NCBI GenBank assembly: GCA_001636675.1
Contig: AZGY01000008.1
Span: 465,555-529,554 of the forward strand
Reading direction: 5' to 3'
From: Moelleriella libera RCEF 2490
Taxonomy: Eukaryota; Ascomycota; Sordariomycetes; Hypocreales; Clavicipitaceae
DNA: 64,000 nucleotides
Both the position numbers and the translations under genes were made by a program. Shown piece after piece: positions 34,644-45,400 of the stretch. Below the pieces are notes generated by a model that saw nothing but the letters and a program-made list of their open reading frames with translations, was not told the DNA's origin and ran no database searches. Within the stretch, counting starts at the first letter, position 1, and the number at the start of each line of letters is the position of its first letter.

Positions 34644-35755
34644 TCAAGTGTTTCTTCGTTGCTTACACTTGTCGTGCAGAAGATGTCCGTTTCTGGCCGT
34701 GGTCCTTGTAAATTCTGCCCCACAATTGGGACATCTCGCCTTGGCGGCTTGCCCGGACTTCTCTCGCTGGTGCCGCAGCAAATTGCTGAACGTGGAGAAT
34801 TGCCGACCGTTGCAGCCATGATCGTAGCATCTGGGCTTCGGCCTGGTCTGCACGACTCTTACGTGGCTGCTCTCCTGAATGCCCGTGGTGTTGCCAACTC
34901 CTGCCACGTGTTGCACCGGCGGGTAATATAGGTTGCTTTCAGGGGACACCGGCAAGGGTGATGATCGGCTACTACTGTGGCCGCTCGCTAGAGAGTGTCC
35001 TCTTTGGTATGATGCCAGGGAATCTCGCGGTGCTGCATATCTGTAGTCTGTAGAGGCGGAATAAAGGGAGGGATAGTCCATGGACACACTGTATGAGGAT
35101 GGCCTGGGCGTCGAGCTTTAGCATGTTTAACCGTCCGGGACTTGCATCGGCGGACTTACAAGGACTGCTGGTATGGAGAGGAGGTGTAAACCTGCGAGTG
35201 CTGTGATGGCTCCTGCAAGGGTGGATGGTACGATGACATGTAAGCATGGTCATGCAGACCCGACGGCGGTTGCGCGAGGAGAGAGGCTGATGGTGCTGTC
35301 GAGTAGAGCGGCAAAGGGACTCCTTGCGACGCATCGCCTAGTGTCATCGACGGAGGTGATGTCGTGTAGGACGAGCTCTCAGCACGCCTCATCCGGACAG
35401 TCATCTTTGATTCCCGACGAGTCTTGTCCCTGTGTCTGTTGATGCCGAGCATTTCAGGAGTCATTGATCCTCGTGGAGGGCTCGAAGCAAGCGATCTAGC
35501 TTCGCTGGGCGGCGTGAGGCTGGGATCTGATCCGCTCACGAGCGAGTGCGAGTCAGTCCCCAACATACCATCGCTTGAAACACTAGAGTCTGGGAGTTCT
35601 TTCTGTCAGAGGAACAATCACAAGATTGGGAAATTGAAAGTCGATTGGGAGGATTCCCTACCTGGCCAAGGGAAGGCTGATCTGGGAGTCATGGCAAATG
35701 CAGGCTCAAACTGGATCGCAACCGCACTGCTCGAGGTCAGCCACTGCATCGACAT
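34644..35755 (-). CDS. C2H2-like zinc-finger regulator
   Basis: Three exons: 35755-35662, 35598-35160, 35103-34644 (introns of 63 and 56 bp); 330 aa. The first exon encodes MSMQWLTSSSAVAIQFEPAF; the middle is Ser/Pro/Tyr-rich and probably disordered (possible activation region), with a basic patch RHRDKTRRESK. Two zinc-binding units sit at the C-terminus: one with C270-x4-C275 and H289 but no obvious second His, and CPNCGAEFTRTTARNGHLLHDKC with C302, C305, H318, H321 (C324 adjacent). A nuclear DNA-binding regulator is likely; its targets are unknown. An upstream Met four codons before the chosen one is possible. The gene is isolated: 6 kb gene-free on one side and 7 kb on the other. Confidence 0.82.
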
Positions 35756-38510
35756 CTTGCATGACATTAGTTCCATGAGGATTTCGTTTACCTCATATTG
35801 TACTGGAATCAAATGGCTCAGAGAAAGGTATCCCCAGCAAGCTCTGCCCTTGCTGCTTGAAGAACTTTTAGGAGGGAAGGATAGATGATGCCAAAGTGCG
35901 TGGCAAAGAAAGAGGTGAACGCTGATCCCAAAGCGAACCGGCGCTTGGAGAGACTGATCCTGACGGAAGGATGACAATTTGGTGAAAGCTCAGGCAGCTT
36001 CTATCCTGGATGCGCAACTGACTCTTATGGTAGCTCGTGTTATCGAGGACGTTGACACGCTGAATAAACAAGATGCTGTAATGAGAAGTCCGACAGCTGC
36101 TTGGCGACTTCCCCGAAGAACCGTCAATTTGGTCCTAGAAAGGCCGTCTGCGACAATAGCGGTGGTCTCAGGAGGTCAAGGTATGCGGCGACATGACCGA
36201 ATATATCTTGAAAGGATGAGCACTCAGGCCGGGACACGGGCTTATATGAATATACAAAGAGTGCCCTTGAAGTGGAGTTCTTCACCCCATTGGTTCCGGC
36301 ACAGAACTACGTACAAAGACCATGACGAGTGAGTGGCGGCAGAAGTGGTGGTGTAATCGAGCGGGCTACTGTCAGGGGATCATGAGGCAGACCAACGATA
36401 AAGAAGAACTCCCCTGTGCCTACAAGTCCACACAACGGCAGCATGTCATACATGCGAGCCTGGCGGGCGTGGCAGCAGTGTCGGTACGGGCGCTGGGTCC
36501 AGCGTCCGCAAAAACGCAGAGGCAATTCTCCCACCCCCCCTCCCTCCTCCCCTTTTCTGCTTGATGTCCGCACCAGCAAGGGGCGTGTCAAGAAGCCATG
36601 CTACCAGCAATAATAGAATGCCCTATCTTGCGCTCCGTGTCCTGGGGGATTTTCTGCGTTTCCTCCGTACATGTTGTGAGTGGGTATCCTGGCTGGCAAT
36701 CGGGGAGGTAGGGGTGGGGGAGCCCAGGTCGCGCATCCCCTTGGCGCCCGGCGAGGGGGGTGTGGCTTTCTGGAACCGGGGGGCGTTTTTGCTGTGCCCT
36801 CATGTACCCTATGTGCATACTGGAGTTGCCTACTGTAGCGTGTCTTACCCTTTCGTTCAAGCGATCATTAGCGGCCTGTCAACCGCACTTCCTCTGTACC
36901 TCTGTTTTGCGAGCAGACGCAACATGGCTGATGTGGCTTGGTGGGGGGAAAGGAGGATCAGTCTCGTTCCTTCAGTCGAGTATACGTTGTCGGCTTGGAG
37001 CAGCGCTGCGGCAAATCGCAAGCATGCATGTCGGACTTCTGCTTTTGATCTGAGGCCAAGATACGTGCGCTGATTGAAGCTTGACACGGCAATGCGCCGG
37101 GGCCGTATGTCTGGACAATACAACTGCGGTCTGTCTGCGGCTGCATGTACGCGTGTACGGACGCAGACAGTGGTCCGAGATGGGTGTGGTGTGGAAGACA
37201 TGGAGAGAGAGACTAAATGAGATGAACAAATTCATCGACAGGCGCCCGGGTGTGTCAGACTGTGGCCAAAAGACGAGAGCCGAAATACACGCCTGGAAGG
37301 GCAAGGCCTTCCCATCCCACCTTTCCTACTGGCGCAGCCTCTAACAACCGTTCAGCTCGCCTTGCAGTCGCCTCGGCTGCTCCAGGGCCCGAACTGGTCA
37401 TCGGCGAACATTTTAAACCACAGCCGCCAGTTTTCGGCGAACTCGACTATGTGTAAGACGGTGCCATCTCACGTGTGGTAAGCGTCAAATGTCGAGCGAA
37501 GCTTTCGAGCTAATCAATCAATGTACGGCTACTCATTGAATCACATTTTTTTTCTTCGGTCGTCCCGGTCTTCATTCGACGCGTTTGAGGCTGGCCTCTG
37601 GAAGGTAAGCATGTGGAATCCCAGCCCGAAACAATTGTGAAGCTGTCCGGAAGGATGCATGGCGGCTGACTGCTGGAGCTGCGCATGTGAGAGACAAGCG
37701 CGAGGCTTCATCGTCTTGCTGCAGACTGTCTGGCCGTAAAGATTGCGGCAACTCGTCCAGGAACCCGTCTTACATGCATCCAGGGGTCCGTTTGACCTGA
37801 TGCGGACAAACAAGGTCACGGAGGAGTGAATTCCTGCTTTAAGGCTGATCGATGCTGAGTGCCCCGTGCCGCCACTCCGAATGCCTACTGCGAGGCTGCA
37901 ACAGTTGCGTGACGGTCGTTTTGTTGAGATCGTGGAGTGCCTGGCCGTCCCATGCCGACATGGTTTTGCCATGGACTGAAGGGCCATGACCTAGCTGGCT
38001 TCTTGGGCTTTGCCTAGCCGGAGATGTGAGCCATTGTCTCTCAGCTACGAGAGCTAGGTAAAGACAGAAAGCGTGAGCATCTAGAAGTGACGGCGAGTTC
38101 GGAACGCCGAGGAGCATTAGTTTGCTCCGTGAGCCAGTCTGGACGGGCCCGTGCCAGCCGGAAGACCGAGTACATCGGCACGGATGATAAAGACGCTGAG
38201 AGCTGGCTTACGACTATGAAGGGATTCCAGCTGCTCGCTGCTGAAACGGCCCCGAGAGCCAGATAGCTGGGTCTTCTTCCTGGCGAATGTAGGAGCCTGA
38301 AGCCTATGCCCAGGCGGCATGTGTGGACTGCTGACGACCTTGCGCGGCGCGGCGCCGAAATGCTGCTGGCTGAGAGTCACGTCGGTGAGCTGCAACAGAT
38401 AGGCGCTGGCAAAAGACGAATTGTCGACGATGTTTCCAATCAAGCCAGCCCGCGGATCCGTCTCGCTCGATGGATCGCACCTGCCTTCAGCTCGGCCCTT
38501 GCCTCGCTCT

Positions 38511-38600
38511 CTTGCCTTGCCCTGTCCTGCCCTGCCCTGCCCTGCCCTGCCCTGCCCTGCCCTGCCCTGCCTTGCCTTGCCCTGTCTTGTCTTGCTTGCC
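38511..38600. repeat. CCTGC pentanucleotide microsatellite
   Basis: About nine uninterrupted CCTGC units around 38525-38570, flanked by degenerate CCTTGC/CTTGT units on both sides. Confidence 0.92.
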
Positions 38601-41600
38601 CCGTTTCGTCGACATCAAGATTACTAACCAGGAAGGAACTGGCCTGCGTCTCGTTGCAAGAACCCAATATTCTCCTTCTCTTGTGCTCCCAACTCTGTCA
38701 TCCGAGAACCGACAGAATGGCGTCCAGATGCCCCCAGTAGCGGTGCAAGCCATGAATAGGCAAGCGCATATTCGAGTTTCCACCCTCCCCTCCCCTTTTC
38801 GACGTCCTGAACCTGGCGAACCATGTTCGAGTCCCTTTCGATGGCCGAAAGCATTCCGCTCTGTTCAGACGGAGACTTGCGCCAAGCCCACCTCGATCAC
38901 TCTGCATACTTTACATACAGACACAGACACAGACGGGGGAATACATATGTGCAACCATTGCCAGGGCTCGCTCGTTCTGGAGCCACGCCGGTCATTGAAT
39001 CCCTGTCGAGGCCATGCACCTGTGAACTTGGCCCCCCAGCCCCCACGCGCTGATATTGGTCACCGCATGTACCCAAACATCATTGCCACAGTCGACTGAA
39101 GCGTTACGCAAAGCCATCTTTCACTGGTGGGCACTCGCCAATCTGCCCAGTGTCACACTTGTCTTGCTCGTCGCGATTTTCTTCGGACATTGCCGCATCG
39201 CTTACCATTTGTTTTGTCAAGCAAAGCAATGTCTGCAAGGCTGATCTTACCTTGATAGTGTGCGACCGTCGATTGAGGCAGCTGCCTTTTGCCCATTGTT
39301 CGTCAAGCCGCTCACGTCAGACGCTTCTTCTTGGTGCCGCCTCTGCTTTCAGTCTTCTTCGAGGTCTTCCCCTTGCTGTTTGAGTCTTTCCTACCTGGTC
39401 TGAGCCACAAGTAGACGATGGTGATCGTTCCTGGAATGTCCGTGGCTACCCAATGGAAACATCCGCAGCACCAGCCAAGGCCCGTTCACGGCGGCTGACG
39501 AGCGTAGGCGAGTGCTGGTCTTAGGGGCATGCATGCAAAGGGAGTAAGGGATTGGAAAGACGGGTTACTATGGAGAGGGCAAGCATTCCGAAGCCAGACG
39601 TGGCCCTTGAATGGAGTTTGAAAATGCCTATGCCAACGAGGATGCGCCACTTTGATTCGGACACTCCCACGTTGGTGAGTGATCACGACCACTCTCGATT
39701 TTGCCCTGGGGACTATTGGAACTTGTATACCTGACTTCCACCGGAGATCGTGTACAACTCAGAACGTCATATGAGAAAGAGCGTCAACTTATGATTCGGA
39801 GCCTTGATTGAAGTGAGTTCTGTGAGCCCACTGCTTGCCAGGCTGTGAGCATCATTACCGAGATGCAGGCGAACGAGCGACGCTAGCTTACCGTTGATTG
39901 GTGTGTCTAAACGAGATTGACGCCACGACAGCGGTTGAAGGGGATAACAGTGCAGGGATTTGATTTCCCCGTCATGCATCAATTCCCCTCTCCGGAAATA
40001 GCGAGCCAATGACGACCCTCCGTAAGACGCCTGCTCTGTCGTCAATGTCAGTCGGGCGACTCAATATCGCCGTCCTCAATGGTATTGCACCGCAAACGCG
40101 GCAGCATTGATGCTCGGTGCTTGAGAAGCGCAAGACATAATCGGCCAAAACAAGACCAACGGCTCGAAATGAGATCGAGAGTCGACACAAACAAAAGACC
40201 AAGTGACAAGCCAAGCTCAAGTCTTTTGAGAAATCGTCCACTTCTCAGGGCACGGCGTTGGGACTCGTCATGTCATTACTCTACTTTTTTGGGGTCGCTC
40301 TTCTATCGTGCCAGGACTCAGCGCGCGTCACCTCCATCCGCTACGGCCCCCATCATCGCGTTATCTTTGGCTAAAAAGGGCATATCGGCTCCAGCTCCAT
40401 CACGCCACCGGTTTTGTCTTGTGGTGACTATAAAGAGAATCAGGTCCGAGATAATGTCAATGATGCCTTGGCTCCCCTCTGACTGTAGCATCGACATGCC
40501 TCTCCGCGTGTGATTTTGTGTGCGCATGAGGTCTTCATCTCCTGTTCAATAAGGAGCGCACCCGGTGTTTCGGATATCGACCTGCCCTCCAAACCCTTCG
40601 GCATGTTCAAGGTGGTGTGCAGGCGGGTCGCAACAAGAGAGCTTTGCGGGAATTGCCGCGTCATGAAGCTCTCCGACAAGGCTCCAGGTGCATTTGGGGT
40701 TCTGCGAGGAACCGCCGGGAGGATGCAAGTCCGGCCGAAGAAGGTGATGTGTCCCACAGTTACATTTCTAGTTGCCCCCTTCACTTTTCTGCAAGAGATG
40801 TGCTTTTCAGCAAGGAACGGAGTTACTGCCTGGTACGCATCGGTCAAGCCAGAATTGTCTGAAGCAACTTCACTGTGGCTGGTCGCTCGGCTCAGCAAGG
40901 TGAAGGTACACCCCCTCCTTTTTGGGAATTTTTTCGCCAATTATGGGCGGCTCTCTCTTTTTCCCTGACTCACATTATCCTGGCCCAAGAATGGTCACGT
41001 GTGTTCTGCCGGCATAGCCTTTTGAGAGAGGTTCTTGGGGGCTCGGATCAGTCGGCTGTCGCAATGAGTCACAGATATTGCCAGCAGGTAGAGTCGCACG
41101 GGTTCCAGCTACTGAGAAAGCCACACCTGTTCCCCGTGTACTATCCACTACTGCTCTACTTGAACTTGCGTTGGACGCCGAGGCAGGTCCGATACGGGCA
41201 ATACTAGTTTGATAGGATACTTCAGCGTAACGTCTTGGGTATGGCCTTGCTTCCTGCTTGAACCCCCCAAAGGGCCGTTGACAGCGTACCGAGCACGCAT
41301 TCACCTGCTCGGCGGCCCTCGAAAGATGATCCTTTATGGTAGGTGCCTGTAAAGACAACTGTCCTCAGCCAACTTCCCCTTGAGAGTGATAGTATTGGCG
41401 TCAGTTGAGGCATGTCAAGAACTTACAGGGTTTTGGCACGGCAAATAGCTCTGCTGACTCGGACCTTCAGCTCGGACCGACTTCACGCGTTACGTATGAG
41501 CCAAGAAGCGCGGAACAGTAACTGCTATAGATGTCCGAAGTCCTTTTCGGCTGGGGAGCAGAAACAGACAAGAATCCCCGAAGCGGCCCATGATGTCAGG

Positions 41601-41956
41601 GGGGGTTTACGGTGAAGGGTGACACGATCTCTCGTAACTCGAATTAAATCTGTGCGACAGAAAATTAGGAACGCCATGGAAAAGACAGCTAGCGTCCCTC
41701 AGGGCTCATGGTCTGCGATGGGGAAGGCAGGTGGCGACAGTTGCCAGGTTTCTGATGCTCTAATGGAAAATGAGAAAGACGAGTAGAATTTGCAACGATG
41801 ATGAGGTCCATGACGATGCTTTACCTCCCAAACCCAGCCATGCCTACACCTCCTTGCATGCTATCTATTTCTCTTTGTCTCCCTCTCAAGCTGGAGGCGA
41901 TCCTGTTCATCTGTTCTGAAGTGACGACGTACATTGGGAATACGAGGGCTTTTCTT

Positions 41957-41999
41957 CCCCTTCCTCTTCTTCTTCTTCTTCTTCTCCTTCTCCTTCTCC
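41957..41999. repeat. CTT/TTC microsatellite
   Basis: CTTCCTCTTCTTCTTCTTCTTC-type pyrimidine tract followed by CTCCTTCTCC; a simple trinucleotide repeat in noncoding DNA. Confidence 0.8.
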
Positions 42000-42839
42000 A
42001 TAGTCTAGGAGCGTTGTCAGTGTATAGAGGACGGTTGTAAAAGAAGATGTCCAGACCTGCATTGGTCCCTGTCAAGCACAGGGTAGGCATGTTGACAGAC
42101 CTTCCTGCAGTCTCTTGTCGCCGACAAGTCGCCAAGTCAGCCCAGCCCACGGACACTGGACTCGGCTGAAACCCCCCCCCGCCATTTCTCGGTCTTGTGC
42201 GCCGTGCGACAAAGCCGTCAGTGCAGACTGGCTGGCCGGCAGGTGTCCGGGCGTGAAGCGTTGCTCTTCAAAAGGGGCAGTTGTCTCGTTGGCTACTGGT
42301 TCACTTGGTGATCAGTGCGATTACCTTGATCGAGTGGACCCGGTTTGGTCATGTTGGTTGAAGCTCGGGCGCGGCAAGTCCTCATCGGCTGTCTCTGGCT
42401 CGTCATGTCACCTGCTCAGCCCAGCCTTGTCGTCAAACATTGAGAATCACCCACGAAAGAAGAGGTCAAGTGCTCGCCAATGAACCCCCCCTTGCATGGC
42501 AATGACCCTGTCAGGGTTCATAATTCAGATACGGACTGAGTCCGATTAAGATCAGGAAGTCTTCCGCTGCAGTGAGGGAACTCACAAGCGGTCGCTGTTG
42601 AGAAAATTGTATGTTTTTTTTTCTTTAATCCTACCAAATCGTAGTGTAGCTCACAGCCGTGCCAGGTGAAGCCACTGACTATACCAGCGACACCCATGTC
42701 CGATTGTCGCTTACTCATAATAGAACGCCTGAAACGCCAGTGCATGCGACAAATGAAATAATCAATGAATAATTTCCTCAAGAAGGCGCTTTGCGAATAC
42801 TCCTGGGTGAATTTGACTTCCCCCGTCTGCTGCCTCGGC

Positions 42840-43710
42840 TTAAACCAGAAGAACACTGTTGATGCAGCCCTCGTTCTCCGGACTGTTTGTGACTTGAGCA
42901 TATCGGCCCCAAACGACCTTGCCACCGGCAGTCACCAAGCCCAACTCACTCACGTTGACCTCGATGATGGTACCCTTGGTCAAGACGCCGAGCTGAGTGT
43001 AGAGCGGATTTTGCGGGTTCTTCTTGACACTGATGATGGGCAGCTGCACGGTGACGCCCAGCTCCGGATGAGTGACGTTGGCCTTTTTGTACCGCAGACC
43101 CATGGGCCGGATGAAGCGCTCGTACTTGGGATTGCGCCGCGTAAAGTCCTGCCCGACAAAGGTGGGCTTGGTCACCATGCGCTTCCAGCCCTTCTTCTGA
43201 ATCTTCTTGCCCGTCTTGACGACGCTGAACATTTCCTCCTCGTTGATGCCGCGCACCTTGGGCAGCGGCACGCTGAACTTGGCCGCCTTCTCGGCGCGCT
43301 TGTTCTTGATGGCGCTGCTCAGGGCCTTGGCCGCGGACGGGTTGGACCGGTCGAGTAGGTACGAGGGCATCGGGGTGGACGGCTCCTTTTCGTCGTTGGT
43401 CTTGACGTTGCGCTCCTCGTGGGCTTTGATGGCCTTTTTCATCTGGATCTTCTCCTTGTGGCGCTTTTGCTGGTGCAGCTTGGCGCGCAGCCCGCGCAGG
43501 TTCTGCGCATCTTGCGATGCCTTGTGGCCCTCACGCGCCGTTCTCTTGCGAAGCCGTTCTTCGTGGTCGAGGCGGCGGCCGTGCAGCTTGCGCCACCTCT
43601 CCATGTACTCATTTTGAGGCTGCTCAAACCGTTAGAAGAAAGCCCTTGCCTGCGCTGATCAAAAAAAGGGACGGAGAAGGCTTTGAGAAATTTATCCTCT
43701 CACGCACCAT
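42840..43710 (-). CDS. NSA2: Ribosome biogenesis protein Nsa2 (60S maturation)
   Basis: Two exons. Exon 1 is only the ATG at 43710-43708, followed by intron 43707-43620 (GTGCGT donor, TTCTAAC branch, GCAG). Exon 2 (43619-42840) continues PQNEYMERWRKLHGRRLDHE, restoring the conserved family start; total 260 aa, matching the usual 260-261. The N-terminal half is highly basic (KRHKEKIQMKKAIKAHEER); the C-terminus carries the eS8-like beta fold (PLYTQLGVLTKGTIIEVNVSELGLVT...CINSVLLV). Nsa2 joins nucleolar/nuclear pre-60S particles and is needed for 27S pre-rRNA processing. Without the one-codon exon the start would fall at an internal Met, six residues short. It is transcribed divergently from the bL21m gene. 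Confidence 0.96.
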
Positions 43711-44077
43711 ATTGACTTGCACCGGCCGACGATTCGGTAGGTGTGGTGGAAAGGGACTGTCGGTTACTCGTTCGCAATTGACGTTTTTTTTTTTTTGGGT
43801 TGACCACACGCAAGACTGGGGTTATTCAAAAAAAAAAAAAAGTTCGTCGCCGCTGCCAAGTCTGCGGAGGGGGAGGGGGGGCGCTGGCAACACACCGAAT
43901 GGGCGCCGGCGGAACCCTTATCCGGGGTTTCTCTACTCGGCTGGTGCGAGCTTGCCAACTTTTCTGCGGGTAGCATAGCACGCGAGTGAGCACGCGAGTG
44001 ACAGCTTCAAACCTGCGCTCCGGTCCCATCAGCACCCCTTCCCAAGGCGATTCGACAGACAAGAAAAGCATGTCGCC
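43711..44077. promoter_or_regulatory. Divergent promoter of NSA2 and bL21m genes
   Basis: 367 bp separate the two start codons, so both promoters share this space. It holds a poly-T run (about 43784-43797) and a poly-A run (about 43829-43842), resembling the dA:dT tracts of constitutive nucleosome-poor promoters. Both products serve ribosomes, so co-regulation is plausible but inferred. Confidence 0.65.
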
Positions 44078-44740
44078 ATGAGCAAGACAATCTTGCGCTC
44101 CGTCCTGGAGCTGCGGCCGAGCTTTGCGCCACTGTCTTTCCCCCGCGGCTTCACCAAGACCACGCCCATCATCGAACCATCACCGCCGCCGCCACCACCA
44201 CCACCACCAACACAGCAGCAGCAGCAGCAGCAGCAGCAACTTCAGCGACAAATCCCACAACAGCACGTCATAAATGCTCCTAATCCGACCGTCCACCATA
44301 TCCGCCCCATCGCCTTCAAAAAGAGCCACCCGTCACCACCGCCCACCCCCATCCAAGACTCGGTCAAGCAGTTGCTTCCCCTGCTGATGGCCCAGCCGGG
44401 CCACTACATCACGGTCCACATCCACGGGTTCCCCTACCTCGTCCAAGAGGGCGACCAGATCCGACTGCCGTTCCGCATGCCGGGCGTGCTGCCCGGTGAC
44501 GTGCTGCGGCTGAACCGGGCCAGCGTGATCGGCAGCCGCGACTACACAATGAAGGGCGCGCCGCACATTGACGAGCGCGTGTTCGAGTGTCGCGCCACCG
44601 TGCTGGGCGTCGAGTCGGAGCCGCTCCGGATCAAGATCAAGAAGAAGCGGAGGTGTCGCCGGAAAAGGCAGGCCAAGAGCAAGCACCGCTATACGATTCT
44701 GCGCATTTCGGAGCTGAGTCTCAAGGACGTGGGTTGTTAG
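44078..44740 (+). CDS. MRPL49: Mitochondrial large-subunit ribosomal protein bL21m
   Basis: Single exon, 220 aa. Residues 1-35 are Arg/Ser/Pro-rich without acids before Glu (MSKTILRSVLELRPSFAPL), fitting a mitochondrial presequence, followed by a poly-Pro/poly-Gln linker (about 35-55) that is probably disordered. The bL21 fold starts near 100: HYITVHIHGFPYLVQEGDQI, RLPFRMPGVLPGDVLRLNRA, and ends with the family's RNA-binding basic segment IKIKKKRRCRRKRQAKSKHR and YTILRISEL. It binds 23S-like rRNA in the mitoribosome. The symbol follows yeast MRPL49, the bL21m orthologue. The Pro/Gln tract is encoded by CCG/CCA and CAG runs and may vary in length. Confidence 0.9.
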   Translation: MSKTILRSVLELRPSFAPLSFPRGFTKTTPIIEPSPPPPPPPPPTQQQQQQQQQLQRQIPQQHVINAPNPTVHHIRPIAFKKSHPSPPPTPIQDSVKQLLPLLMAQPGHYITVHIHGFPYLVQEGDQIRLPFRMPGVLPGDVLRLNRASVIGSRDYTMKGAPHIDERVFECRATVLGVESEPLRIKIKKKRRCRRKRQAKSKHRYTILRISELSLKDVGC

Positions 44741-45400
44741 CATATGGATTGAGAGACAAAGAAGGCTTTCTTGCTTTTTTTCCAACTCTGGGGAAAAAAA
44801 TTCTTTCAAATCGTGACGGCCACAAGCAATGTCTTGTCGAGCTTGTGCTCTGCCGTGTAGCATCGTCGTATTTCTCAGCACTCGGCTGGCTGTACAATAA
44901 TATACCAATCTTGCATCAGCCCTCCTTATAATTTTTTTTTACAAAAGTATGAAGATCTGGGAAGCACGCTTTGAGGCTTCCACACGAGGGGAAACACAAT
45001 GTCACCACGGAGGAAAGACGGCAGCTCCTCACTTCGTAATGATCATGTTAAACGCTGGCCCTGATGCTGGGGAATAAAAAAGACTGACAGAACGCGCGCC
45101 CAGTCAAGTAATATGCCAGGTTAATGTTTCCCAAGATACCAAATGCGTTGATGCAGCCAAGACCATCAGAGTACAATAATGATGCCAACTCCCGGGGAAT
45201 GCATGCCTCCGTGCCTGCCTGTGCACCTTTTCTGCTCCAAAAGAAAAATAATAACAGACAAAAAAAGTCTATCCAAATGAAACTCCAATCCAATTCTTTT
45301 AGTCTTGTTGGCCTGCTCCTCGTCACCACTCCCTCCCGCTTGATTCACGTAGCATAGGTTTTTTTTTTTTTTTTTCCGCCGGACATTCGAAAAACGCATT
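44741..45400. other. Convergent intergenic region
   Basis: 3' flanks of the bL21m gene (+) and MPS1 (-). Contains T-runs at 44929-44939 and 45359-45375 and A-rich GAAAAATAATAA. No gene seen. Confidence 0.6.

Larger units (their letters stand above)
35756..42839. other. 7-kb gene-free stretch upstream of the C2H2 gene
   Basis: No supported gene. It includes a CCTGC pentanucleotide array (38511-38600) and a TTC-rich tract (41957-41999). Paired frames of 166 and 152 codons on opposite strands at 40440-40968 have no domain and cannot both be genes. The stretch may be the extended regulatory region and 5' leader of the C2H2 gene. Confidence 0.5.

Noticed and set aside
40440..40968. Overlapping 166- and 152-codon frames on opposite strands
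   Set aside because: Neither has a family match that I recognise and they exclude each other; kept as noncoding.
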